From: Leptobrachium leishanense
Taxonomy: Eukaryota > Chordata > Amphibia > Anura > Megophryidae
Direction: 5' to 3'
Length of the DNA stretch: 64,000 bases
NCBI GenBank assembly: GCA_009667805.1
Contig: CM019067.1
Coordinates: forward strand, 160,165,049 to 160,229,048
Shown: piece after piece, positions 42,656-54,830 of the stretch
Position numbering within the stretch: the stretch's first letter is position 1
How the letters are laid out: each line of letters opens with the position of its first letter
Position numbers and translations under genes: made by a program
The notes under the pieces: model-generated
The model's input: only the letters and a program-made list of their open reading frames with translations
Told to the model about the DNA's origin: nothing
Databases searched by the model: none

Positions 42656-44335
42656 ATAGTTACATAGTTACATAGTTATATAGGCTGAAAAAAGACATGC
42701 GTCCATCGGGTTCAGCCTCTCCCACATAACCTACTGCTGTTGATCCAAAAGAAGGCAAAAAACCCAGTCTGAATATGCAACATACCGGGAAAAAATTCCT
42801 TCTTGACCCCAGAATGGCAGTCAGATTTCTCCTTGGATCAAGAAGCTTTTACCCACATATTAAATATTATAACCCTTAATATTCTGTGTCTGCAGGATGT
42901 CATCCAGTCGTTTTTTAAAAGTCTGTACAGACTCTGACCCAACCACCTCAACAGGCAGAGAATTCCACAGCTTTATTGTTCTCACCGTAACATAACCCTT
43001 CCTATGCTTTAAGCTAAATTTTCTTTCTTCCAGTCTAAATGGATGACCCCTTGTCCTGTGTATAGTCCTGTTAATGAATAGGTTATCAGACAATGGTTGA
43101 TAATGGCCCCGTATATATTTATATAAGGTTATCAGATCCCCTCTAAGGCGCCGTTTCTCTAAACTAAACAGGTTTAAGCTTGTTAGTCTTTCCTCATAAC
43201 TTAACCCTTCCATTCCCCTTATTAATTTAGTTGCCCGTCTCTGCACTTTTTCTAACGCTATAATATATTTTTTTAAGACAGGTGCCCAAAATTGCACGGC
43301 ATATTCAAGGTGCGGCCTGACCATTTATTTATACAGAGGCAAAATTATGTTTTCATCCCGTGAGTGAACTCCCCTTTTAATGCATGCCAATACTTTGCTG
43401 GCCTTGGCGGCAACTGTTTGACATTGCACATTGTTACTTAGTTTGAAGTCTATGATTATTCCCAAATCCTTCTCCTGCTTGGATTTCCCTAACTCCGTAC
43501 CATTTAGGGTATAAATTACTTGTGTGTTCTTCACTCCAAAGTGCATAACTTTGCATTTATCTAGATTAAATCTCATCTGCCATTTAAGTGCCCAGTCCCC
43601 CAATTTATCTAAATCCCTCTGCAGCGAAGTAACATCCTGCTCACATTGTATTACTTTTCCTAGTTTTGTGTCATCTGCAAACACTGATACATGACTTTCA
43701 ATGCCTATCTCAAGGTCATTTATAAATAAATTGAATAGTATTGGTCCTATAACAGACCCCTGAGGGACACCACTTACCACTGGTGTCCATCTTGAAAATG
43801 TACCATTTATGACCACTCTCTGTACCCTTTCTTTCAGCCAGTTTTCTATCCAAGAACAAGTATTTTCATCTAGACCATTTTTTCTCAATTTAAATAGTAA
43901 CCTTTTGTGTGGAACTGTGTCGAAAGCTTTGGCAAATCTAAGTAAATCACATCCACTGCGACCCCCTGATCTATACTTCTACTTACTTCCTCATAGAACG
44001 TAATTAGGTTAGTCTGACATGATCTGTGTTTCATGAAACCATGCTGATTTTTGCCAATTACATTATACCTCCCAATAAATTCCTGAATATTATCCCTTAG
44101 TAACCCCTCAAATACTTTCCCAGCCACAGATGTTAAGCTCACAGGTCTATAATTCCCAGGCACAAATTTTAAACCTTTCTTAAATATAGGGACCACATCA
44201 GCTTTTCTCCAATCCTCTGGTACTATTCCTGAAAGAAAAGAATCTTGAAAGATTAAGAACAGAGGTTTACATATTTCAACACATAGCTCTCTCAGTACTC
44301 GCGGGTGAATTCCATCTGGCCCTGGGGCAGATATT
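42656..44335 (-). mobile_element. CR1 LINE, minus strand, in DIRS gag-like ORF
   Basis: On the minus strand the 3' end is at 42656-42690, where the tail is made of ctatgtaactatgta units. The 5' end is truncated in the RT fingers at 44335. A short duplication CAGATA occurs at both junctions (42650-42655 and about 44327-44332). No endonuclease is present. Confidence 0.9.
42860..44335 (-). pseudogene. CR1 reverse transcriptase, broken
   Basis: Read from right to left: GPDGIHPRVLRELC (44290-44330), NYRPVSLTSVAGK (about 44115-44155), HGFMKHRSCQTNLI, then VIYLDL near 43940 where a frameshift occurs. After it come GLDENTCSWIENWL, SGVPQGSVIGPILF (43745-43785), the catalytic FADDTKLG (about 43655-43680) and LPLYK. 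An in-frame TAA at 43325-43327 precedes MVRPHLEYAVQFW and the C-terminus (YSL-type SLEKRRLRGDLI, LWNSLPVEVVGS). One frameshift and one stop make it inactive. Confidence 0.9.
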
Positions 44336-44862
44336 ACAGGGGATAGGCTGGAAGAGGAGGAACGCGAGGAGGGAGACTGTCCTCTGGCCCTCTTGCAAGA
44401 TTTAGCTCTTTTTGACCCACGATGGGGTGATTTTTTGCGGGGCCGTTCACCGCGTTCCATTGTAGAGGTAGCTCTAGCATCAGTAGCCCTTCTCTTAGAA
44501 CCAGAGGGCAAGGTATATTTAGTTTTAGCCGTAGCTTTACGAGGACTCCTGCGCTCTCGCATAGTGTGAGAAGTGTGAGAAATTTCGGTAATGGATAATG
44601 CAGAACCCCTCTTCTCTCCAGCCGGAGGGGGAGGGGGTGGTGGGGCAGAAAAGGATCCAGCCGGACCTAATAAATTTGAAAGAGTCTGAGACATGGAGCC
44701 CATGGCCGAGGCAAAATCCGTGAGAGTCTTAGAAAGTACCTCAGAATTAGATGTAGCTGGAGGTAAAGCGGGAGGGGGACCCTCCTTCAGGAGCGCGGGG
44801 AGGGTCGCGATCTAAAGATACCATCAGCGTCCTTAGACGAGGAGGCATGTCGATGCAGCATC
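44336..44862 (-). pseudogene. DIRS gag-like ORF, N-terminal piece
   Basis: The minus strand encodes a proline stretch (SAPPPPPPPAGEKRG) and a long arginine/serine-rich basic region (RRSPRKATAKTKY, GERPRKKSPHRG, SPSSRSSSSSLSPV). At 44335 the open frame passes without a stop into CR1 sequence, so the 272-codon ORF seen here (43885-44703) is a chance chimera. The true start is probably MPPRLRTLMVSL near 44850, with a frameshift near 44770. Confidence 0.7.
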
Positions 44863-45308
44863 AGACTAACAGGCAGGAGCCAATATGGCCGCTGGAGCGA
44901 AAACACGCCAAAATTAGGGGCGGAACAAACATGCAATGGTCGCAAGACAATCCTCTCAGACTTAAAATGGCTGCCGCGAGCGCGCAGATGAAAAACGGCC
45001 GAAAAAATATATACCGGAGGTCGGCCTGTGGCAAAAAAATTCCGAAATTCGCAGGGGAAATTACGCTCTCGCGAACGGGATGCAGGGCACACCGAGAGAA
45101 ACCCCCGGGAACCCAAACCACAGACCCGCCAGCGAAACGATAACTCCGGACTGTACAAAACAATATAAAACCATAAACCAATAATAATGTGCTAAAACAC
45201 AATTAAACAAAATAAGGGCATATAATTTACCACAAAACTAGTGTTTTTAAGAAAACCTACAGCAATAAAACTCAAAGGATAAAAATACTTATCCTGCTCC
45301 TGGAAGCA

Positions 45309-45492
45309 GCAAGGAAGTGGAAGAAGCTTAGGCATGGGGGTTCCTTTATGCATTTGGGAGAGACCATTGTTATGCTGTGCAGGGACCGCCCCGACACATG
45401 TTAATGTTAAAGTTTTTTTCTTCTTGCTGCTGGAAGTGGTAATAAAGAGATTTGGCATAATAATAGGAGTCTCCGTGTCTTGTAATAAAATT
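45309..45492. repeat. DIRS right inverted terminal repeat
   Basis: Reverse complement of the DIRS left terminal repeat from ggaagtggaagaagctt to ggcataataata. The last ~30 bp (ggagtctccgtgtcttgtaa) is not in the left repeat but is complementary to the second half of the internal complementary region. Confidence 0.88.
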
Positions 45493-46875
45493 AAAAATGG
45501 ATGTTCACTTCAATACAAGGAAGTCAGGTTACACAGTGCGAAACGAAGAGAGAAGGTTTCAGCAGGAAATAAGCTGAAACAGCAGGGTATTCAATATTAA
45601 ATGTTTATATTTTATATAGAATACTGTTTGTACACGGTCTTTGGCACTTCGTTGTCTTAAATCAAAGGTACCTGTTTCACTGAGTGCAAGCAAACTAGAA
45701 ATATTTCTTATAGGAACATCAAACTGCACTGAAAAACGTGTTTGACTGTAAAGAATTCTGTTGTGAAAAAAGAATTAATTGAAACATCACTGCCAATATA
45801 TTTCCTCTAACATGATGTCAGCAGATTTGAACCAGACAAATTGACCTCATCTCCCTGAGCTTCTTGGACACCAATTCATAAAATGATACAGTATGTGTCA
45901 GGATGTTATCTCTTGTAATGCTGACTTATAAGACAAAAGTCGACAGGGTTGTGTTATCGCATCGTGGGAACTGATCAATGTTTCTGTTATTTTATTGCTC
46001 TTAAAGTCAATACAAATCAAGCGTGTAACCATATTTGTCATGGTGAGGCAGAGAAGGTTATTAGGTAAAAGTATATGCATTTTTCATGGATAAAAAGTCC
46101 TATAGAAATCATGGGAATTATTAACGCAATAAAACAGCATGATTGCAGAACAGTGTGTTAAACTGAATCTTACATGGGCTGTAGAGCACAATATATTATA
46201 TATTATTGTGTGAAACGTGTATAACCTAAACTGTAATTAAACTGACAGTTTTCTAAAGCAAGAGAATAACAACAAAAAAAACAAGCTTTTTTCAAATAAG
46301 CAAAGCATATCATTACTTTAAAAAATAATATTGAGTAAAGCACAGTATTACCAATACTGTGGACTATATATATTCCAAATTGGAATATAAAAATAAAAAT
46401 TTGCTGAACACAAAATACACTGCACTAAATAAAAAATATAGAACAAACGATGAATACTAAATTATACTTAGAAAAAATAGTTTATAAATTATATAAGAAA
46501 AGTGTTCGATGTGATATTAAATTTCTATATAACAACATACAAAAATAAAATAAAATTGGCAAAAAAATCACCATAAAAATAACATATCTTAAATGGGAAG
46601 TAAACATACTAGGTCAAGGATGCTTCATCTGAGTCTCCCAAGGGGAATCTTAGGTAAACAGTATGAATACAATTAATAACGTACAAAATGCAAGCTGAAC
46701 AATTAAATATACCAATAGTGAAGATGGTACACATGAAGTCGTATGGCCCCAGAGAGGCACTCAGATGAAGTAGTGATGCTCTATGAAGTGTCATAGCATA
46801 GCACCAGATATAGATGCTTTAATTGGAAATTTGTGCTAATTGAATATATTACATATAAAAATCAGAGTATAGTAG
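45493..46875. other. AT-rich, no recognisable feature
   Basis: No coding family or bounded repeat is visible. Confidence 0.4.
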
Positions 46876-47255
46876 TATGTAGTGATACTTTTTTATTGGG
46901 CTAATGTTACATTTAAAAGACAAGCTTACGAGAGTTATACTTCTGATCTTGACGCTAAACTGATCAAAATCATAGAATTGAACAATAAAAAGCCAAGTAG
47001 AAGGGGGGAGGTGTTGTAAATGTTAATAGTGGCATTGTATGATCAAGTAAGGTAAACAGAGGGCAGATCATTGTTTACCTTACTTGACCATATGATTCCA
47101 CTATTAGCATTTACAACACCCCCCCCCCCGTCTGCTTGGCTCTTTAATGTTCAATTCTATGATTTTTAGCGTCAAGACGAGAGGAAGAGAGGAGACTCTC
47201 GAAAGCTTGTCTTTTAAATATAACATGAGTCCAATAAAAAGGTATCGCTACATGC
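46876..47255. repeat. ~380-bp fold-back element
   Basis: The left arm (atgtagtgatacttttttat, aaaagacaagctt, gtaaatgttaatagtgg, tcaagtaaggtaaac) pairs with the right arm (gtttaccttacttgacc, ccactattagcatttac, aagcttgtctttt, ataaaaaggtatcgctacat). The arms meet near 47065 around agatcattg. This leaves almost no loop. A poly-C run (about 47109-47119) lies in the right arm. No coding capacity. A MITE is likely, class unknown. Confidence 0.8.
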
Positions 47256-47903
47256 AGGAACTGTGTGTAAGACAAACACACGAAATCCCCAATTTCTCAC
47301 TTTTTTGCATCAAAAGTCTGCTTTAGAGCATGCAAGGGTATAGGGTATGCAACAATTTCAATCCAATTTTTTGTCCTTCTCCTCCATTTTATCCCCTTCA
47401 CTACTAAGTGATTTTCCAAAAATATTGTCAGGAACCAGTGTTTTTTCGAAAAAATCATTTTTAATTAATTATATAGTAAGAAACAGGGCTCTATCACCGC
47501 CTTAAAGCTAACCCTAGCGCTCACATAAATGAACGTTAACGCTAGCTTAAAAAAGGTGATAGCGCTCTACACAGATCACCTGTGAATCGCAAATGGGATA
47601 AAAGACCTGTTAGTGAATCGGTATTAGTGCTTTTTAGCGCTTGCTTACTGTACTTTCCCTATACTTGTATGCGTGTTGTCGGTGGCTGTCCTGTGGGTTG
47701 GCAGTGGTGGGTGGCGGGTTTGCGTCTTTAAGTATTGCAACCCACAATGTCTAGTGGTTATTAGTTGACTTCGTGTGGACATATTTTCCATCTAAAATGA
47801 CACTTGAACCCCCAAAAATTTAAATGGCATAGTGTGTCTGAAAACAAAAGCAAACAAGGCATGAAAAATACCAATATCTCACAGGTATAATTACAGATAA
47901 AAA
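47256..47903. other. no gene; block shared with 6060-6200
   Basis: About 47520-47670 (tttttagcgcttgcttactg, tactttccctatactt) is the reverse complement of sequence at 6060-6200. The remainder is unrecognised. Confidence 0.4.
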
Positions 47904-48855
47904 TGTGTAGCGCTCACTCCCGGAGGAGCCACTGAATTTAACCTCGGGTTAGTCTCTCCGCACTAGGGAATAAATATACACCAGCACTGTTGTGGATTTT
48001 ATAGATTATATACTTTACTGGTCTCAATAAAGCGGCATATATAATGTAAGCACGGTATATATAAAACAGGATTTCATAATGCGAGAAACGCGCAGCGGTT
48101 AAAGAAAAGTTTAACTCCTTTGTTTCTGGAGTGTAAGTCCCGTGAGGGTATTGTCCCAAAAAAAGGTGTGTGTGTGAGCTCAGGTACCTGGGTACTATAT
48201 TCGACTGGCCAGTGAATGGATTTAGCAAATCTTCGTCTAGTCACGTTGGGGCCCTGTAGATTTAAACAATACTGCTGCGTGCTTTGTTAAAATTTGACTG
48301 TGGCCTGGAAGGTGGAAGGCCTCTCACCCATCCGCCAGACAATCTGTTCCGCTGCCCGATCAAGGATGTCTCGCCGCTGGATTTTACTGGAACTCTGTGC
48401 CACCGGATCCGCTTCTCCTGCTTGCCCGATTTCTGCAAAAAGATCTACGGCCTACCGCCTGCACTCCCAGTGGATCATCGCGGTCTCCTTACTCGGGGTC
48501 CAAACCGGAACTCTGTGTCTGTGCAAAACCTCTCAGCGGTGGATTACTAGGTCTCTGGCAAGTCACTGTATCGATCCCCAGAGTCTGCAAGGCAGCGCCT
48601 GCTCTCCGGCCTGGTCACAATCGCTCACAGTCTCACGTGCGTCTTACTCTGTTCACCGCTCGGCTCACACTGGCCCTCCTTCGCACGAGGCTGCGGATGT
48701 CCTTTCCTCTTTCCCCACCCACTTCCTGTCTCTGCCGCAAAGCATGATGGAAAACGTAGTCCCATTGTGTCCAGTATAATTTACATTGCGCTTGTCTCCC
48801 TCTGGTGGCCAAATCCGAGCAATACAGCAACAGAGTTTTTAAACAGCGCTACACA
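47904..48855. mobile_element. LTR-like unit with TGTGTAGCGCT/AGCGCTACACA ends
   Basis: Begins TGTGTAGCGCTCACTCCC and ends AACAGCGCTACACA: TG...CA termini with an 11-bp inverted repeat. It has a TATA-like cluster (48050-48064), an AATAAA (47966) and a GC-rich half, as in a solo LTR of ~950 bp. No convincing target duplication was found, so a DNA-transposon origin is not excluded. Several overlapping chance ORFs occupy the GC-rich part (48284-48779). Confidence 0.55.
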
Positions 48856-49389
48856 TGCAAGCAAATGAAAAACTGACCAAGCAACAGGCACAAGAGGGGG
48901 ATCCAAACTGTCACAGGAGAAGCACCACTGTGAAGCTTCTGCGACTTTTTGGACCCTTTTTTTGCAAAGCACCAGCAGTTGTTGCCATAGCAATAATGAC
49001 AATTTTCTACAGTGTTTGGAACTAGGGATGAGCGTTTGGTTCGGATCTGTTCGGAGTTCAATTCGAACATTGCCCGTTCGGCTGTTTGTCGAACTCCGAA
49101 CATTTCCGCGTGTTCGCTGCATGTTCACCCACAATGCACCACAATGGACCACAATGCACTTTTCCACTGGCCTGAAGCTTGTAATTGGCTACAGCCTTGC
49201 ACCTGACCATAGGTCAGTTGCAAGACAGGTGCAAGATTATGCCAATCACGGCTCAGAGTCCTGATTGGGCAAATTCTGCCCAATCATGGGCTCACAGAGC
49301 TAAGTCCCGCAGCACACTATATAAGGCTTCCCTGCCTGCAGCCCCAGCGTGTGTGTTTGCAGGAGTGAATCAGAGAGGAGAGGAGATTG

Positions 49390-50235
49390 TTCTGTCAGGG
49401 TGTATCAGTGAAGTTGTAGGAGATTTCTCGGAATTAGAATCTGTGTTGGCACCGCCAGGCTATCAGGGACAGTGTGTTTCAGTGAGTTGTAGGAGATTTC
49501 TGGGAATTAGAATCTGTGTTGGCACCGCCAGGCTATCAGGGACAGTGTGTTTCAGTGAGTTGTAGGAGATTTCTGGGAATTAGAATCTGTGTTGGCACTG
49601 CCAGGCTATCAGGGACAGTGTGTATCAGTGAGTTCTACCAGAGTTCAGCAAATTTGAACCTGTCTTGGCACAGCCTGTTATCAGTGTGTATCAGTGAGTT
49701 ATACCACAGTTCAGCAAATTAGAATATGTCTTGTCCCAGCCTGTTATCAGTCTGTATCAGAGAGTTATACCACAGTTCAGCAAATTAGAATCTGTCTTGG
49801 CACCACCTGTTATCAGTGTGTATCAGTGAGTTATGCCAGAGTTCAGCAAATTAGAATCTGTCTTGGCACAGCCTGTTATCAGTGTGTATCAGTGAGTTAT
49901 GCCACAGTTCAGCAAATTAGAATCTGTCTTGGCACAGCCTGTTATCAGTGTGTCAGTGAGTTATACCACAGTTCAGCAAATTAGAATCTGTCTTGGCACA
50001 GCCTGTTATCAGTGTGTATCAGTGAGTTATACCACAGTTCAGAAAATTAGAATCGGTCTTGGCACAGCCTGTTATCAGTGTGTATCAGTGAGTTATATCA
50101 CAGTTCAGCAAATTTGAATCTGTCTTGGCACAGCCTGTTATCAGTGTGTATCAGAGACTTATACCAGAGTTCAGCAAATTTGAATCTGTCTTGGCACAGC
50201 CAGGCTATCAGGGACAGTGTGTATCACTGACTTAT
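49390..50235 (+). repeat. 66-73-bp minisatellite in hAT copy D
   Basis: About a dozen head-to-tail units. The first three are ~73 bp (ttgtaggagatttctggg type). The rest are ~66 bp (gagttataccacagttcagc, aaattagaatctgtcttggc, acagcctgttatcagtg). A few of these units survive in hAT copy A at 10400-10600, in reverse. Confidence 0.92.
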
Positions 50236-50617
50236 AGCATTGTTCTGGAAAATCTGTATATCTTTGATCTAATTCTCGATATCATACAATAACACCATTT
50301 AATCAGAGTTTATCTGTTTATCTATTGACAGTTGAATCTGGCTGTTGCCAGCTATCAGGGTGTTGCAGCCTGCAGGAGAGGAAGTGAATTAGAGAGAGAG
50401 AGTAAGGACATTGGCAGCCTTGCAGGGAAAATATCAGTAAAATCTCCGATTTATATCAGAGTTCTGAATATCTTTAATCTATATACCAGAGTTGAATCTG
50501 AGTTCTGCATATCTCCAATCTTTATACCAGAGTTGAATCAGACTTCTGTATATCTCCAATCTTTATACCAGAGTTGAATCAGACTTCTGTATATCTTTAA
50601 TCTATATATCACTCACC

Positions 50618-53600
50618 ATGTCAGAAAGACCAAAAAGGACAGGCAGACGCTCCCAGACACAGATAAGAGGGCAAGCAGCCTCTGTGTCGGAAGGCACTGC
50701 CCCATGTCATCGTGAATGTGGTGCATCCTCTGCAGGGGCACACTTGTCCTTTCTAACTGGTGCTGGCTGTCTTATGCTGCAGCAACATACAGAGGATTTG
50801 CAGGAATGGCTAACCAGGCCATCCTCATCCTCCGAGTCCTCTGCCAGCCATGCTTGTAGTGGTTAACAGTCCAACTCAGCTGCCAAAGCATCTAATGCAG
50901 CCTCCATGTCCATAGCTACTCCTGCCGTAGCCTCACCAACATACACGGAGGAGTCAGCTGAATTGTTTGACTACAATGACAGTGACATGCTGCTTGAGGA
51001 TGCGCTGCAACTACAGTGCTCTGATCCAAACTCTGAGGTTGAGGAAGGGAGTATAATCAACCTAGAGGGAGGGGGTGCCAGTGACACACAAATAGCTTGC
51101 CCCAGCAGCTGCAGCATACTGCCAAGTTGGCTCCAGTGACGAGGAGATAGGGGGTGATGACGATGATGAGGTCACTGACTCCACCTGGGTGCCTGATCGA
51201 ACAGAGGGGTCAAGTGAGGAGGAGGCACAACAAACATGAGGCACAATGTCATCTATGAGCAACCGAAGCCAGTCCAAGGCATCAGAAGTCACAGCTGCTC
51301 AGGTGCAAAGCTCTGTTGTCTCAAAGCACATGTACAGGAAGTCTGCTGTCTGGGAGTTCTTTAAGAAATGTGCAGCAGATCGCACCGTTGCCATTTGTAA
51401 TCTATGTCAGAAGAGGATCAAGCGTGGGAAAGACATCCTACACTTGGGTACCACGTTCATGAAGCGACATATGACGACCACCTGCCATGCATCCTGTTGG
51501 CAAAACACTTTGCATAGGTCCTGCTCCTCCTCATCTGTCTCTACCCCCACTATATGTCCTGCCATGTCATTGCCTACAACCTCCACTGAAAGGGATGATG
51601 CTACAGTAACGGGTGTACCAGGTCCTTCCTCAGAATGTGACATCATCCCATCATCTGAAGATTTACGCAATCAGATTACGTTGCCCCAGCTGCTGCAGCG
51701 TAAGAAAAAATATAGTCCCAACCATCCCCAAGCACAGCGTCTAAATGCCAGCTTAGCAAAATGACTCGCATTACAGCTGCTGCCTTTCCAGCTGGTGGAC
51801 TCTGCTTCCTTCCGTGAACTTGCCGAATGTGCTGTACCACAGTGGCAGGTTCCAAAATGCCATTTCTTTTCACGGAAGGCCATTCCAGCACTATACCAGC
51901 ATGTGGAAGACAATGTTATGGAGTCATTGGGAAAGGCAGTCAGCAGCAAGGTGCACATGACTTTAGACACGTGGTCCAGCAAGCATGAACAGGGCATTAC
52001 ATTTCCTTCATGGCACACTGAGTAACTCTGCTTGCAGCTGGGAGGGATCCAGGACGGGGCTCTGTGCTGGAGCTTGTTCATCCACCACCCCTCCAGAAAG
52101 CTGCTTATAAGAGGTCTGTCTGCTCCACCACCTCTTCCTCCTCCTCCTTCTCTTTCTCTGGCAAAGTGGCAGTTAAACCGACGCGTGGCAGGGGCTACGC
52201 AATGGCTCAAGCAAAAAGATGCCATATTGTGCTTGAGCTGGTTTGTTTAGGGGACAGGAGCCACACCGGGCCAGAAATTCTGCTAGCTCTGCAGGGGCAG
52301 GCGCAGAGATGGTTAACACCACGCCAACTTCAGCTGGGAATTGGTCGACTGTGATAATGGCAGCAACCTTCTCTCTGCCCTACGCAAGGGTAAATTGACG
52401 CATGTACCATGCCTAGCACACGTCCTAAATCTAGTGGTACAGCGTTTCTTAACCAGGTACCCAGGGCTGGCAGAGCTTCTCAGCCAGGCCAGAAAAGTCT
52501 GCAGCCACTTCAGACGGTCATTCCCAGCAAGTGTTCGCCTGGCAGAAATTCAAAGAGAATTCCACCTTTCCACAAACGTCTGATCTGTGACATGCCCACA
52601 GGTGGAACTCGACATTGGCAATGCTGCAGTGTCTACACAAGCAGCAGAGGGCCATCAATGAGTACCTGTGTGAGTATGGCACAAGAACAGGTTCAGGTCA
52701 ACTTGTTTTTTCCCCCCCGCAGTGGCTGATGATCAAGGATGCATGCACTGTACTGTCACCATTTGAGGAGGCAACGAGGATGGTGAGCAGGGACAGTGCA
52801 TGCATCAGTGACACAATTCCTTTAGTGTTCCTGCTGGAGCGCACTCTGCAGGGAATTATAGATGTTGCACTAGAGGCAGAGCAGCGGGAGGAAGAGGAGG
52901 CCTTCCCAAGCTCTCAAGGCCCCAGTCTTTATGCAGACAGCATTCCTGTGGGTCCTCAGATCAGACAGGAGGATTCCTCAAGGGAGGGTTTTGTGTGCCC
53001 AGAAACCCAAGGACTAGTACGTGGCTGGGAGGAGGAAGTGGACGATGGGGTCATCCTCATTGACCAGGATGACTTGGAAGCTAATGCCACCTCCAACCAA
53101 CGCTGGATGGGCTCCCTTCTCCTGCAAAGCCTGCTAAAGGACCCCAGGATTCGTGCTATCAGGGAGAGGGATCATTACTGGTTGGTAAGCCTTCTTGATC
53201 CACGATACAAGGGTAAAGTTGCAGAGCTCATCCTGCCCTCACAGAAGGAGGACAGGATGAAACAACTTGAGCACGCTCTAAAGTGACAATTGTGTAACAC
53301 CTTTCCAGGCACTGGTAGGTTACCAAGTGATGACACAGGTGCTTCTGAGGCTGCGGATGATCAGAGGAAGAGTGGTGAAGGCCGAGGCTGCTTGACTGAT
53401 GCCTTTTTAAATTTTTTTAGTCCACGACGCCCAGGGACCTCAAATGTAGGCACCCATTGCCAGCGTCTTCACTGTATGGTGCAGGACTACCTAGGGGCAA
53501 GGGCAGACCTGGATACCTTTCCAGCAGATGATCGACTGGCTTACTGGGTGTTGAGATTGGATCACTGGCCAGAATTTAGCCAATATTCTATGGCGCTAAT

Positions 53601-53703
53601 AGGTTGCCCTTCATCCAGCGTGCTTTCTGAAAGGACATTCAGTGCCGCTGGAGGTTTTGTCACAGACAAAAGGGTGCGTCTGTCCACCGACTCTGTAGCC
53701 TGA
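50618..53703 (+). pseudogene. hAT transposase with BED zinc finger (ZBED-like), broken
   Basis: Start MSERPKRTGRRSQ at 50618. It is followed by a serine-rich, acidic region with an in-frame stop (50864), a frameshift near 51130 and a TGA (51237). BED finger: SAVWEFFKKC, AICNLCQKRIKRG, FMKRHMTTTCH (about 51339-51485). Catalytic core: TLDTWSSKHEQG (first aspartate, 51965), then, after another frameshift, VDCDNGSN (second aspartate, 52342), VPCLAHVLNLVV, DHYWLVSLLDPRYKGKV (about 53175) and the C-terminal dimerisation block SSVLSERTFSAAGGF (about 53610-53655). At least six stops or frameshifts. In the family it binds the ends and excises the element. Confidence 0.92.
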
Positions 53704-54124
53704 CTGACATTTATAAAAATGAATCAGCCCTGGATCAGCAGCTATCAATCCCCTGATACTGACGTAACTGAATAGATCGGGGATCTCTTCTGCATTCCCA
53801 AAACCTCCACCACTGCACTCTTCCACAATACCACAGAGGGGTTACTTATGGTGTGAAGGCACTTGCTGCCACCAAAGGCACAATATTTGGGTGCACTGTC
53901 ACTGACGCCTATACCAGATTCATATCATTTTAATATTGGACCGCAGGGTCCACCACTGAACTCTTCCACAATACCACAGAGGGGTTACGGTGTGAAGGCA
54001 CTTGCTGCCACCAAAGGTAAAATATTTGGGTGCACTGCCACTGACGCCTATACCAGATTTATATAATTTTAATATTTGACCGCAGGGTCCAACCCTGCAC
54101 TCTTCCACAATTCCACAGAGGGGT

Positions 54125-54245
54125 TACTTATGTGTATGTGTATATATGGTCTGAGGTCTGTGGGTGGGTGTATATATATATATCTGCGTGTTGATATATA
54201 TACGTATATATAGGTCTGCGTGTTGATATATACGTATATGTCTGT
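54125..54245. repeat. (TA/TG)n microsatellite
   Basis: Runs of tgtatatat, tatatatatctgcgtgttga and tatatacgtatatag, interrupting the tandem repeats. Confidence 0.8.
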
Positions 54246-54589
54246 GTGTGGTATCAATGCATCCCTACTCTATACATGGCGCTCCGTGTCCCTATAATAT
54301 ATATGATCAGGGGTTACCTTTTTTATATTTTTATACTATTCATATTAAATTAACAGTAATTTTTGATGTATTTTATTCAGTAGAAACCTTTTTTTACCTA
54401 TATAACATGTGCTTTGTGAAAATAAAACGGTTTTGTGTGTACATTTTAATTTAGTTAGTGGATTCCTGTCCAGTGTGGTGAGAAGCAAACGTAATGTAGT
54501 GTAGACACGCTGCGAGGCAGAGCGGATTGAAGTCGAGCCTGCAAAATGTTTGTTTCTCTTCGCTACGCTGTGCGTCGCTACACGCTCAG

Positions 54590-54830
54590 TGTGTCTCAGC
54601 CTTTATTCCCGCATCGCTAGCTTACCGAATCAGTTTGTATATTCGTTACTGACCCTGCTTGTTCTGAGGACCCGATCTGTTGCCGACTTTGCCTGCCATT
54701 TGACTATTCTCTCTGTGTATTCCCTGCCTGTTCTGTTTGCTTCCTGTTGCTACTGGTGTGCGCCGATTCTCACCATATACAGTAGCGCAGTACAAGTGCC
54801 TAAACATTGCTGACCCGGTTTTGTTATAGC
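54590..54830. repeat. fragment related to the solo LTR at 4072-4802
   Basis: Shares ttcccgcatcgcta, ctgaccctgcttgtt, actattctctctgtgtat and ccctgcctgtt...ttgctactggtgtg with the inner subrepeats of the 4072-4802 LTR. No LTR termini are present, so this is a fragment embedded in the hAT 3' region. Confidence 0.6.

Larger units (their letters stand above)
31146..45492 (-). mobile_element. DIRS-type retrotransposon with nested inserts
   Basis: The outermost ~185-200 bp at the two ends are inverted copies of each other. The internal complementary region (31683-31788) is the reverse complement of the extreme left end joined to that of the extreme right end. This architecture is unique to DIRS elements, which circularise and integrate through a tyrosine recombinase without target duplication. 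Minus-strand coding order: gag-like ORF (right), RT, RNase H, methyltransferase-like, tyrosine recombinase (left). Subtracting the hAT (34838-41976) and CR1 (42656-44335) leaves about 5.5 kb, a normal DIRS size. All its ORFs carry stops or frameshifts. Confidence 0.93.

Noticed and set aside
43885..44703. 272-codon ORF as a single gene
   Set aside because: It is a chimera: the N-terminal part is the DIRS gag-like protein and the part after SSLSPVIS is CR1 reverse transcriptase read through the insertion junction.
48284..48779. Overlapping ORFs of 88-161 codons in a GC-rich stretch
   Set aside because: They lie within the LTR-like unit 47904-48855, overlap in all three frames and match no family.
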